64,000 nt of DNA from Heliocidaris tuberculata. Taxonomy: Eukaryota; Echinodermata; Echinoidea; Camarodonta; Echinometridae. The DNA is taken from positions 13,641,580 through 13,705,579 of the forward strand of contig CM046844.1 of NCBI GenBank assembly GCA_025618425.1, in the 5' to 3' direction. The position numbers and the translations under genes are program-made. The notes beneath the pieces were generated by a model. The model was not told the DNA's origin. It did no database searches and saw only the letters and a program-made list of their open reading frames with translations. Shown one piece after another: positions 1 through 14,100 of the stretch (the stretch's first letter is position 1; each line of letters begins with the position of its first letter).

Positions 1-286
1 CACCACTACTACTACTAACTACTACTAATACTACTACTAATAATAATAATTTTTAAAAAATAAAAAATAGTGATAGGAATAATAACATTAAGAAGAAGAG
101 GAAGAGATAAAAGTTTTTCAACACTAATGTTATTTTTCATCAAAAATGTAAATTTTCATTAATGTTGTTGTTTTCTTACACATTTGTTACATAATGAAAT
201 CATAAGTAAACCATTTGGAGACTTGAGCAGAAAACCTAAATGCATGTGACATGGAAATGTAATCATATCTAAAAGGTCGAACTCAC
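1..286. repeat. Intron start with ACT/AAT trinucleotide repeat
   Basis: Bases 1-52 are a short (CTA/ATA)n tract, followed by an A-rich stretch. The rest is unremarkable intron. No exon is visible. Confidence 0.7.
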
Positions 287-414
287 TGGTTTGAAGGGAT
301 AGCAAGCGGGCAGGCACACTGACGACAATCACCTGGAGTTCCGGCAGTTGCATCACCATAGAATCCAATGCCACACTGGTCACAATATGGACCAACAGTG
401 TTGTGTACACAGTT
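287..414 (-). CDS. HSPG2: Perlecan exon 36: LE domain parts, last exon in window
   Basis: 128 nt, phase 0 to 2. [20 protein letters not shown], then [13 protein letters not shown]. By analogy with exons 16 and 26 the next exon should start with a base completing Gln, followed by FSPTC. It lies below position 1. Confidence 0.92.
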
Positions 415-3400
415 CTAAGGATTTAGAATAATTCAGATTTGTGTCAGTAAAGTTTCAACCAACCTCATCAAAAGTTCAAACAATAAATTTCTCCTTTGAA
501 AAGTTTTAGCTTGCTTAATTCATAGAATACAAACTGACAGCACGTAATGTACATACATTTACATGTACACGGACTCACATTACATGTATTTCAACAGAAG
601 TGGTGTTAACTGAGCATTTCAAATCAGAAACAAAAGTGAGTCAATGGAACATTAACTTTCATAAATTAATGAGTGAAATAAGAAGAATCAACACCCTACA
701 TTCTCTTTTTAAATGTACAAGTAACAATTACTTAAAATCAAATGAAATATAATGAACCAATCTTGTATGATCTCATATTTTCGATGTGGCAAAATGATGG
801 ATCAATAAAAAAAATAATCATCACTTTTAATTGCGTCACAAGTTGGTTTGGAAGAAAAAAGTCCTTTAAAAAAAGAAACTTAAGCATATTTTGAATCCTA
901 CACTTTCAAAATATTCAGACATTTGAGAATAGCTCCTATCACAGCTCCAAAGAACCATTTAATTAACTCTTTATTTGCCATGGACTGAAACCTGAGACTG
1001 CCACATTGTCTGGAGTATTAGGATAAATGCACACTGTACATGTCACAAAATTCAACTGTGGCAGTCCTGTTTTGTTCCATCAATCAACCAAAGATTTAAA
1101 GTATAATGTGGGGGTGTTAAGGTAGCTTGATGAAACACAGAGTTCAAAACACGGTTGCGTCCGAACTCATTTTCGTATGATTGCCGATTTAAAACGACGA
1201 TCATAAACTCATAAAAAGGTGCGTTTTGAATCGGTGTTTCTCCAAAAAGACGGTTTCTGGGGAAGCATAAATGCACAATCATTTGTAAACGCGATAATGA
1301 CATCATATAAACGTGCTTCCAGTTGCCACTTGTGCATGCATATACAGCACAGTAACTCAAAACTTTCAAAAAAGCTCGCACCCAAACTTGACCTGCCCTC
1401 ACAGGGTCAACGTACATGTAGCACGCACAATGCAGGTTTGTGAATCCAGCTGTGCAGAGCCCGCCTTCGCCTAGAGAAAACGAGCATAAATGGTACCCCG
1501 TGGAACTGCGTTTTAGATGAGCGTTTCAAAACGCTCATTCTGCCTTCGCAAAGGAAGCAAAAATGCACCCATAGTGGCACAAAAAGACTCATCCGGAATG
1601 CCAAATTCATATTGCTGAAAAATCATAATTTTATTGCATTAAGGTAGAAACATATAATTAAGCAACATAGAGTGTAAAAATACCTAAACTACCTTGATTG
1701 GGCTGAATATTACCATAATTGTCACTACAAATGTCAAATTATAACCTTTAATTCACCAACAATTTCGCCATTTGCGTTCCGGATGCGTCTTTTCATGCCA
1801 CTCCATTTCGTTAAGCTGCCTAACCCAGTCTGGCATTAAACTTACATAGCAGACTCCAGTCTCTGGGTCACACTGGTTGGAATGGCCATTGCACTCACAG
1901 GGTACACAGGTTCCAAGGTAGAGACCACCACCTGATCGGGTGTAACCGGGGGCACAGTCCTGTAAAAAAAACATTATTCTTTTATTGTTCAGGGCGTTGG
2001 ATGCTCCTTAATGATAATGTAGTTGATCAACTTTGTTTGAATAGCAATATTTTTTCTTTTAGCATTTCATGTTATCATCATTATCATCGACATCATCACC
2101 ACCATCACTATCACCATCATTACCACTATCATTACCATCACTATCACCATCAACATCATCATGACCATCATCACCATCACCACCATCACCATCACCACCA
2201 TCACTATTACCACCATCACCATCATTACCACTATCATTACCACCATCACTATCACCATCAACATCATCATTACCACCATCACTATAACCATCAACATCAT
2301 CATTACCACCATCACCATCAACATCATCATTACCACCATCACTATCAACATCATCATTACCACCATCACTATCACCATCAACATCATCATTACCACCATC
2401 ACTATCACCATCAACATCATCATTACCACCATCACTATCACCATTAACATCATCATTACCACCGTCACTATAACCATCAACATCATCATTACCACCATCA
2501 CTATCACCATCAACATCATCATTACCACCATCACTATCACCATCAACATCATCATTACCACCATCACTATAACCATCAACATCATCATTACCACCATCAC
2601 TATCACCATTAACATCATCATTACCACCATCACTATCACCATCAACATTACCACCATCACTATCACCATCAACATCATCATTACCACCATCACTATAACC
2701 ATCAACATCATCATTACCACCATCACTATCACCATTAACATCATCATTACCACCATCACTATCACCATCAACATTACCACCATCACTATCACCATCAACA
2801 TCATCATTACCACTATCATTACCACAATCACTATCACCATCAACATCATCATCACCATCACTATCACCATAATCACCATCATTACCGCTATCATTACCAC
2901 CATCACTATCACCATCACCATCATCATTACCACCATCATTATCACTATCACCATCAACATCATCATCACTATCACTACCACCATCATCATCACCATCACC
3001 ATCATCATTACTACTTAATTATTATTCACGTAACTCACCTCACAAGACAGACCAAGGTAACCTGTAGGACAATCACATCTCTCTACCTCCAATGCCAAAT
3101 TCTGGCCTGTATTCTGAGAAACTACATCAAAAGAAATTCATTAAAAATAATTTTATGAAGATGAATAACATGTCGACAAAAAAAATCAACAAAGACATAA
3201 AGGGTAATTGAAAAGAGAAAGTATATGTACAATACATGTACTTACAAAAAATATTTATTTGGAATGAATATTTTCTTTCTTAAGGAAGATCCTCCTTCCT
3301 GTACTGATTATTTTTTACTCGTTTATAAGATTTTTTTTTCGTATTTATAAGACAAGAGTAAAGACAGAAAAAAAATGTGAATCTCATGTTTGAATCTTAT

Positions 3401-6400
3401 GCTTAGCTAATTGGTCTCAGGCTTGAATACTCTCTAAGCCTTTTCAATAAGCATTAGCCATTCAGAACATTTTAACGAGTCCCAAAAGCTCTCACAAAAA
3501 AGAGCGTCACTGGAAAGATAAAATTGCTAAATGTATGTAAGCATAAGGTTCTTCTTACTTGCAATGTCTAGTGAGATGTCCCTGATACTGCTCTCCTGCA
3601 TGTCAGTGTGGTAGCTGGCTCGGATGAGGATGTTACTCAGGTCAGCCAGGGCCATGAGAAGATGCTCCCTGGTTGCCGGGTTACCATCTGGACGAACAAA
3701 GTTATCCTGTATTGAAAAGACCAGGAGAGATGAATGACAGAAACCACATATGTGTACCATACTATTGCATGGAATATTAAGGGGAAAGAAGATGAAGGGC
3801 AAGAAGAAGAAGAAGACGACGAAACAGAAGGAGAATGAGGAGAAGAAGAGGAAGAAGAAAAAGATAAAGGAGTAGAAGATGAAGAAAATGAAGAAGAATA
3901 GGAAGAGTAAGAGGAATACATGTAGGAATAGAAAGATGAAGAAGAAGTACACATTGTAGAATAAAAAATAAGAAGTTGAGGAATAAAAGAAGTAGAGGAG
4001 TAAAATTTGCTTAGCAAGGGCTTTGAGAAAATGCTCCCTGGTTGCCGGACACAAAAAGTTATCTGGAAATGATAAGACAAAGAGACATACATGAAGAAGT
4101 GCATAATTGACAGCTATCATAATACTGTAGAGAAGACAAAGAAGGAGAAAATAAGACAATGACTAACAGGAAGAAAAAGAAAAAGAAGAACGAGATGGAG
4201 CAGGAGGAGTCAAAGACCATGAGGAATAGGAAGAAGAAGATAAAAATGATGAGAAAGAAGAAGAAAATGGAACAAAAGTAAGAAGAAGAGAAAGATGAAC
4301 AATAAGAAGAATGAGGAGAGGACAACAAAGACTATGAGAAAGATGAAGAAGAAGAGGAAGAAGAAAAAAAAGAGTAAGCAAAAAAGACAAGAGATAAATG
4401 AAGAAGACAGAAAAAAATAAAAGATATGTGACCATACCTCTACAATTTGGAATGCTACCGGACGTGCTTCATCAGGTTCCAGGTTAGTTGGCTGTCTGTA
4501 CACCAAGACAATATCGTTACCCTAAGGAAACAGGAGAAAAACAATTTGAAAATCTTTCTTCATTGGCTGCATCCCCATAACCGACTGATTCCTAAGCCAT
4601 AAATGACTTACATGTAGGCTGGGGTCTACAAAAAGTGCATGTTACACTGCAATTGAATTGTCCTAAAGGTAGTTAAGAATGCACAAATAATACTAAAAAT
4701 GAATAGAAATACAACAAAAATAGACATAAATAGCACACATCTGTAAGAGTAACCTAAGAGTTGATTATCTTCTGATAACTTCTGCTGTAATACCAGAGAA
4801 TATTTATTGATTCTCAACCTGGTATTTGAAACTTTTAAGTTCATTTCTGATAAGTTCTCTATAAACCTAGTGGTATAGAACAGGTTACGAGAAACAGACT
4901 TTGTAAAAGAGTACATCTTTCTGATACTTACAGTGATCTCAACGTCGTTATCAGAGATGGGGCTTCCCCGAGCCTGGGAGGTGGAGTAGCTTACTGTATA
5001 CCTCAAATAGCCACCGTATGCTGTGATCTATGTGAGATGAGCGACACAAAGGTAATACAAAAGATACTGATTTAGATAGAAATGAGGGAGACAGATAACA
5101 ATTCTTATGAGGGCATAAGAATGACCAACATTTGCCAGAGCTAAATTTGATACAGGCTTTATTTCCTCAAAGATATAGGGTCAGGATTAGGGTTGCAAAT
5201 GGGCTTTGGTTTAACCCATTGTCTACGGGAACCGGGTGGCTCCTGTATTAAGCCTATGGGAATGAGAGAATTCAGTTGTCAACGGGTTAAGTTCACTTTT
5301 AAGGTTATGATTTATAGGATATACATGTAGGTATGGCATATGGTCCAGGGTTGAAGTAACAGTTGTAGGACTGCAGTGAGTGCAGGAAACTGCCATAGAA
5401 GCAGTTTTGTTGCAACATGTGTTGTAGAGTCAGCAACATGGTACATGTACGCTGGAGAAGGAACCTACAGGTACCTGGTTACCCCTGTACTTTGGGGGAA
5501 GCTCCCAGTAGTACACATCTCCAGGCAGCTGGTTGAATTGAGAGAATGCGATGCTGTTGGAAGGAACGTTAATCCCGAACCCTGTGGTAATCCTCTGTGA
5601 CTGTGCCCGGTCGACGAGAGCGACATCACGAGGATCAGAAGGAGACTGGAGGTTGACTCGGAGCTGTAAAACAAAAAGCGGACAAATAAACATCTTTGAG
5701 AAGTCAGCAAAGGAGATGATGGCAAGAATACATAAGTTTTATTTAAGAAGTTCTTTGGTGAAATTTGTACATTTCTTTAGGCCTTTAACTGTACAGAAGC
5801 CTACACATGTTGATACTCTGAACACTGAATTTATTTAAATTTAACGGAATATACTCAACAAAAAAATTGACTGAAATAAACTAACAATACGCAAACCAAA
5901 GAAAATAAATGAAAGGAATATCACTGACTAAAATCAAAGAGGAACTACATGTACATGGAAGCTAATACACTGTAATTGATCTGCAATAAACTAACCAGGA
6001 CTCAAATAAACGGGTTTAAAGCAAATAATTGAACCAAGATTATTGACTAGGACTAAACAAGAACTGAACTGCAGTAATCAAATGAAGTTAATTAAGTGAA
6101 CTGAACTTGACTGGATGAGACTAAAATCACCTGAGATAAATTGAACTAAAATGTACTGTGAACAGAAGTAAATTTCAGTCACTAGAACTGAATTTAATTG
6201 AGCTGAACTGAACTGAACTGACCTGAACTAAACTGAAATGAACTGAAGTGAGTGAAGTGAACTGAACTGAACTGAACTGAACTGAACTGAACCTGAATGA
6301 AACTGAATAGAAGTGAACTTACTTGTTGCCTAAAGTAGTTTGAGCTGGTGCATGGGACAGGTAGTCCTGAGCAGAAGCATTTAGTACATCCCTCTGGGCT

Positions 6401-7101
6401 GCTAGCTGCAAGGTTGAAATAACCTTGTTGACAGTAGTTACAGCTATCTCCTGCAACATTCTCCTACAGGAAAGAATAGCAGGAACCAAACCAAAATCAA
6501 CTTCATGTAGCCTAAACTAAAATTTCGTAGTTCCTTTGCCGATAGCACCCCAATGACAACAAGTGAATGAGTAAATTACGCAATGCGTAATAAATGTCCC
6601 CGCCGGAAGTGCAGATCTGTGGAAATTAACTAGCCTGAACCTTAAAACTTCAGTGAAAAACTTTAGTGAATAAAATAATAATGTTACTGCATGCAAAAGA
6701 AGAGAATACCAACAATGCATGTATACAACTGAAATATAAAACATGAAAACATTATGAACCTTCAGCCATTTTGAATAAATTTGCATAAATTTGCATGAAT
6801 AATGAATTTCAAAATTCTGTGTAGAAGTTTGGAAGCCCCCACCCAGCCCTATCAGATAAAACAATCGGAATCAAAATCCGATGTGAAATAGAGGAGAAGT
6901 AGCATTTTCGTCAATTTTGAATAAATTTGCATAAATTTGCATAATTAATGAATTTCAAAATTCTGTGTAGAAGTTTGGAAGCCCCCACCCAGCCCTATCA
7001 GATAAAACAATCGGAATCAAAATCGGCCAAGAAATGACGGAGAAGTAGCATTTTCTAACATTTGAGCACACACGGACAGACGGACGGACGGACGGACGGA
7101 C

Positions 7102-7142
<41 letters not shown>

Positions 7143-10100
7143 CGGACGGACCCGTTTCATAGTCCCCTCGCGAATTTCGTTCGCAGGGACAACAACCTTT
7201 ACACTCTTATCTTATGGTCCTAAAAACCTAATCACATCATTTTCCAATGGGCAAATATGTGTGTATATACATTGTAAATATATATATATATATATCAACA
7301 GGCCTTGGAAGTTAGAAATATATAGTTGCAAAGTAACAAATATACATGACATTTCAAGATTACGATATGATCTGACTTTAAGAAAGCTATCCATATTTTG
7401 TAAAATATATTAATATCTGAGGAAAGCTAAACATCTTTAAATGCAACAATAAAGTTTTGTAACAAAAGCTGTTGCTTTGTCCCAAAAATCATTATAAAGT
7501 GCATTTTTACAAAACTCTACTTTCGCGCACCAGTTGTGCCCTTCGTAAGCTTACCTTACAGTCACAGCGTCCATCAAAACATTGAGATGATCTGGTTCCT
7601 CTCCCATCACATTGACATCCACCTACATGTACAACAACAAGACAAAAGGGAAAATCATTTTCTTCAATAAATATTACCTCAGCCTTCTTCTGCATGTATG
7701 AGTGTTGATGAAAAGTGTAGATGAAGCTTCTCTTTCCACATTTTTCCGGTGTGGCATTTACAAAGTGGCTACATACATGTACCGCTCAAGCTGACTGCAC
7801 CACCCACCAATTATATGAAGATAACTCATTTCCTTCTTTCTATTTTCCCTTAAAACACCACATCTTACATTCTCTATTCAATCAATCAAGAATTTGTAAG
7901 TTTTACAATATCTTTTTTTGTTGTGGTGTATGTGTAAAAAGAAACAATAATGCAGTCAAGTAACTACGTAGCATAATATCTGTTAGTGTACTTCTATACA
8001 AGTAAAGTACAAATGACTGTGTTAATAATCAAACTATCTAAAACTATCTAAAACTTCAGAGTATACCACCACAAACCAATTCCCAATTCCCCCCTCCCCT
8101 GCTATCCTATCATGATCATTTTCAACAGTTTTTTAATCACTAACATTTAGGAAATGCATCAATTTACAACTTATCAGGAATAGATACCATTTTCTTTTTT
8201 TTTAATATATGTAATGAAAAAGAATAACTATAGAAAAAAGAGAGAAGTCAATTGTATTTTTGTTATGATTAAAGTCTGATTGTGAAAAAAAATGGGCTTT
8301 AGGGCAACTCAAAGTCTGAGGTGAGGAGTTTGATTAGCACTATAAATTTACAATCACATACCCTCAGGTCTGCAATAATCTCCTTCTCTGGCTGGGTCTC
8401 CAGTATAACCTGGTGCGCAGCTTTAGGTAAAATGAGATACGACACAGATTCAATTCATTTATTCTCATCTCTTGAGAAAAAAAAAATTAATTTATTTTGA
8501 AAAAGAAGATTTTTTTGCTTATTTTCATTTATGTATGTACATCAAGTAAAAAATACCATCATATATCAACAGAGTTTGTATAATAGAACCAGCTTTGAAA
8601 ACACATTACTGGAGGAATATATATTAGCTGGAACAATCAAAGGCCTTTATAATGAAATCAGGGATGAGGAAAAAGTACTGTTTAATACACTTTAGAATTC
8701 AAATAATTGGAGCAAATAATATGAATATAAACATGTTAACAATTCGATCATTAAATCACTTTCTAAAACTGACATATCCCTGAAAAGCTTTCTGAGAAAA
8801 TCTTACCACTTTCTTCATTTTTAATTTCCTTTTTTCAAAAAGTGAATTTTCCTTTACTATCAAGAAGAAATTTGTGAACATCCTGACTGTTTGTTCACGA
8901 AAAAGGAACAGACTCTTGGGAATTTTTGAAACTTTGTGAAGATTGATTTGAATGATTCAACTGACCTTTCACATCTTCTTCCTATGTAGCCTGCAGGGCA
9001 AGAGTCACATGTCAGATCATTGTCAGTATCCAGGAAACAGGTTGGTGAAAATCTGAGAAAAAATGGAAATAAGCAAGATGGCAGAAGATAAACCAAACGA
9101 TACCTAATCCTTCCACTGTGATTGATTACATCTTGACGATCAATTTATTGTTAACCCTATCGATGCCACAAGGTTTAAGGCATGTATGAAAAATGTATGT
9201 AATTTTGAATGTTTTTTACAAATGGTTGAATAATTGAATGAAATGAAATGAAAAAATTAAATGAAAAAATTAAATGAGTCTGTGAGTCATGTTCTTAATC
9301 ATGCTGCCTTTTGTTCATCATGATACAAACATTGTCCTATATTATCAAACCTCATACTTAATAAGTTGTCAAAAATTTCATGCAAAAAGAGACAAGCTTC
9401 CCTTTGTCCATAAATAGTATATAACACATCAATATTTTGGCGGTTAAAAAAAATATATTATACAGATCCTTAACGCCATGGAATCTCTGCAATTAGGAGA
9501 TTTACATGATGAATGGCAAATTTCAGCTGCAATTTTGATATGACTTTCAAATTCTACCCAAAAACTAACTGACTGTTGTAGCATAATATCCTTACTGGTT
9601 GGATGGGATTGCAAGAGGACAGGTACAAGGCAGACATCTTCCTCCCTGAGTTGGGTTGCCATAGTAACCAGGTGCACACTGTTCACAGAAGCGTCCATAG
9701 GTGTTGTCTTGACAGTTCTGCAAAGAAATATGTATTGGTTCTCATCTCATTTGTTAATTAGTGCATCTTGGCTCAATTCAAACCACCATCTTGTAGCTAG
9801 CACCCTTGAATAACCAGAGATTTCTTTACAATATGAAGGTCAGTTCCTGTACACTTTCTTTAGAAACACTCTACTTCTTCTTTTTTTTTCTCTGTCTCTC
9901 TGTCTCTCCCTTTATTTAACATTCAGATAATTCAGTGCTGCAGGTATTTTCATGAATATATTTTGCAAATACTATAATTATGACAACAATGAAAATTGTT
10001 GACATAAAATGTCAACAATAATGTAAACTTGGGGATGAAGCACAATTAACTCTTTGGATAATCTTGCTCTAATATCTCATGAAATAAACGTAATCCTGCA

Positions 10101-11083
10101 GAATTATCAAAAGTACCAAAAATGCAGTTTGAAAATGTAAAAGAAAGTATTACTGTTGTATTACTGTAACAGGAATAATGATGGAATGCATTAAATCAGA
10201 CCTACATGTATCATTTGTACTCACCCTGCACTCCCCTGTTTCTGGGTGGCAATCAGTGGAATGCCCATTGCACGCACAACGTGAACAGAAGCCAAGGTAG
10301 ATACCACTGCCTGAACGGGTAAAGCCAACATCACAATCCTGGAGGAACAATGATTTATTTTTTAAAGAGGGCATACATGGAGTTTTACAATTTTGCAACC
10401 ACTTGTTTGAGATAGGCCTTTCTTTTCTGCTTTTACATATGACTTATCTTCTTTTGTTCCTAGGCAAAATTAATCTCTAGCAAAATGATGTGGATGTGTT
10501 AATGTACAGCACTTATATTGAAGGTTTGAAATCAAATACAACACTTCTGAAAAATTACAATACTCGTTCCTTGCATTTGATTTCTGTCATGTGACTGCTA
10601 TTCACCACAGTTTCTTTCATCTAAACCATGTCATAGTATCTGAATTTCTTTAATCAGTTTAGATTGTTAATTCCTCAGCATAATACAGAGTACAAGTAAT
10701 ATTTACAGTATGCAAAGTTTGAGATTTCATCATTCATGCATTTTGATTTCCAAAACAAGACTGGGAAAGGATTGCAAACAAACATTACCTCACATGAAAG
10801 CCCCCTGTAGCCATACGGACATATACACTGTTCCACTGCAAATGCTCTACCCTGGCCTGTGTTCCTGGGTTCAGCAATGTCCATGCTTATATCCCTGATA
10901 CTGTATGAAGGGAGAGATATCAAGTCGCCATTTCAGATAAATGAAACAAAATATGAAATAGACAACACAACTCAATACAGAATGGATGATACACATTGCC
11001 TATCTAAAAGAGATGCATTACAGTAAGTAGCAAATGAATACCACAATCATCATCATAATCATCATTATCATCATTATCATCAT

Positions 11084-11120
<37 letters not shown>

Positions 11121-14100
11121 GTCGTCAGCATCACTATAAATTCTTCATCATCATTATCATTATCATCATCATTATCTCCATCACCATATCCAAGAACACT
11201 GATATACCCACAAACTTCAAATCTCAAACAATTACCATCACAATCATCATCATTATCATCATCATCATCATTTTCACATCTTCTTACCCTACCAGGAATC
11301 ACTGTTAAACAATACATATCGCTAACACTGTCTACTATTACTGATATCGATTTCAGTTCACTACATTTCTATTATCTTCGATATCATCATTGTCGTCACT
11401 AACATCACCATGTCTACCAGTATTACTAATGGCCATCATGGCATCAATACTTACCCTGCTACATTAGTGAGGGAGTTGTAGGTTGCCCTGATTATGATGT
11501 AATCCATATCAGCTAACGCCATCATCAGGTTCTCCCTGTTCGCTGGCTCAAAGTCTATACGAGTCCAGTATTGCTGAACACAAGAAAACCCAAAACGATT
11601 TCCATAAAATTTGTGACTTCCACACAACCAATACTTGGAAGAAATTAAATCTATTATCTATTATTCCGTAGCTAAAGTTTTATGAATAACGACCCCTTCA
11701 AGACTGAGTCATAGATTTTGAAAGGTGAACCTGTCTTAAGCAGGTTCACTGAGAATCAAAGCAAGAAGTTCAACTTATACCAAAAAAGAAAAAATTTGTT
11801 CCATCCTGGATGACTGTCTTGATATTTTAAATGCTCACTATGTCATCTTATAAAAGGCATGTACAATGTTAAATTTGCAGAAGAACTTATATGCAGTGTT
11901 ACTCTGACCCAAATCCTAGATTTTGAACTCATTTCTAAAGTTATCAATTTTGTATTTTTTGTGGTTCAGGAAATAGAGAACATAAGATTTAATGTCTTTA
12001 GAAAGATTTTGCAACTCACTGCACTGACAGAGTTACTTTCTTACCTCAAGGAAGGGAACGCTAAATGGAGTCTGTGTTCGCGATGATACTATAGTACCCA
12101 GCCTGTCACGATTGTAGATCAGGGTAATGCCATTACCCTACAAGAAAGCACACAGTCAATGATTGGATGATTTATTATAAACAAACAAGGCCTTTTATTC
12201 TATGGCAGTGGTTCTTAACCTACAGGCTGTGATACAAATAAGGGCAACAGGGCTTCTACAGGCAAATAAATGTTTGGTTTTTTTAAATGCCTTTTAGGGA
12301 TGAAGACAGGGTTGTGGGGCCAAATGGACACTTTCTTATACATTTCATAAAGCAACACTATAATTGGATTCATATTAAATTTATTTAGCACCTTTGGCTA
12401 AATGATACATAACACCTAAAAATGGTTTTAGCAAATTACCTAAACAAGCACTTATAGCACTCCAAAATTTCTTATAGACACATAATTCTTTATTCAAGTG
12501 AAGTTGACAGAAACAATAAAATATCTCATCTAGGAGCAAAATCACCAAGCCCGAGAACAAAATTGCAGCATTATGCCTGAGACTAAAATGAAAAAGGTGA
12601 GATACTGCTAGTTTTGAAGATTCCTCTGAAATCATTATCTGAAAAAATATGTACGACTGAAAAAGTGCAGATACAAGATACAAATCCCCCAAAATGAGCA
12701 TATCACATGAGCTTACTGAGATTTCAACGTCTGGTACATCCTGCACATTAACTCCTCCTGGGGCATTATCAATGACGATAGTATACCTCAAGTACCCTCC
12801 ATATGATGACACCTATTCAAGAAAGACAACATATCAAAGATACTTGTATTTTGTAATAAAGACACAGTAAGAGAGAGAGAGCAAACTAAATATATTCAGA
12901 AAGTTTTTCCATGATAGATGCTGTAATGTCTAAATAATAAGGACAAATCTTAAAATATTTGATTTAATGTACCACTGCTGCATATCCACATATAAATGAC
13001 AAATCTCCAAGAACATAATTTTGTATTTTTGTACGACAATGCAAAAGTTTCTCCTCTTTCTCCATTTCATTTATCTCCAATCTCTTTTCCTTTGTTCATC
13101 TCTGTAACCACCCTATCTCTCTTTGTGTTTCACTCTACAGCCTTACCTTGTCACCAAGAAAGCGGTTAGGGAGTACCCAGAAATAGACATCAGCAGGGAG
13201 GGTGTTGAAGGCGCCATAGACAAGCTCCCTCTGTCTGTAGTTAAGCGTCAGTTCCTGGGAGGTGACGTTTTCAGTGAAGTCTCGATTATTGAGGGTGAGC
13301 CCCTGGTTATCGCGGGAGAACTCTGCATTGACCTGGTGAAGTTGGTGTATATAGAGAAGTCATTTATGTTTAGGAATCTTTGGGGGGATTTGGATGTTGA
13401 TTGTATCATTTTCTGATCTGGGTGATTATTACTCAGTCATCTAAACAGCATCAATGCAATTGGATGACCCTCTTCTTGCTTTGCCTTACTAGCACCCATG
13501 TCCCATTCCCACACCCACACCCTAACCTAACCATCACCCTCACTATCAACATCATCACCCTCACCCTAATCATCATTTTTAACATCAACCTCACCTTCAA
13601 CACCACAATAAACCCATCTTCAACATCACACATGCCATCACCCTTGCCCCCACCACCTTCACCCTCACTCTAAACCTCATCCAAACTTTTCAACCCCACC
13701 CTCATGAACATCCTCTCCCCACCCCCGTCTCCCTCACTCACACCCTCAATCACACCCCTACCCCCTTACCCAAACCCAAACCCACACCCTCAACTTCACC
13801 CTCCCCTGAACATCACCCTTAGCCTCACTATCATCCACACCCACACCCATACCCTGACCCTCAACATTACCCAAACCCCCATCCACACCCACACTCACAC
13901 CCTCACTGTCATCCTCACCCTCACCATCACCCTTCCCCTCAATCTCATCCTCAACCACAGCCCATACCCTCAACATTAGCCTCACTTTCACCCACACCTT
14001 CACCCACACCCTCACCCTCAACATTACCCAAACCCACACCCACACCCTCACTGTCATCCTCACCCTCACCATCACCCTTCCCCTCAATCTCATCCTCAAC

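Larger units (their letters stand above)
7623..10788. other. Introns 27-28, 26-27, 25-26, 24-25 and 23-24
   Basis: Five introns (7623-8361, 8421-8965, 9053-9595, 9718-10224, 10339-10788), each 450-740 bp. They are AT-rich, with runs of A or T and the occasional TACATGTA. I found no repeat family, RNA gene or extra exon in them. Confidence 0.7.
11574..13146. other. Introns 21-22, 20-21 and 19-20
   Basis: 11574-12044, 12138-12716 and 12813-13146. AT-rich introns without a recognisable element. An open frame of about 140 codons at 12381-12812 (minus) is just exon 20 read through into its intron. Confidence 0.7.

Noticed and set aside
2001..3018. Three long open frames (148-313 codons) on both strands, rich in His, Met/Val or Ile/Thr
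   Set aside because: They are translations of a CAT/CAC microsatellite inside an intron; a triplet repeat without stop codons is open in several frames by default.
3527..4506. Hydrophobic Phe/Ser/Leu-rich frames on the minus strand that look like membrane proteins
   Set aside because: They come from the GAA/GGA purine tract read in reverse; the only real coding pieces inside are exons 32 and 33 and a decayed exon copy.
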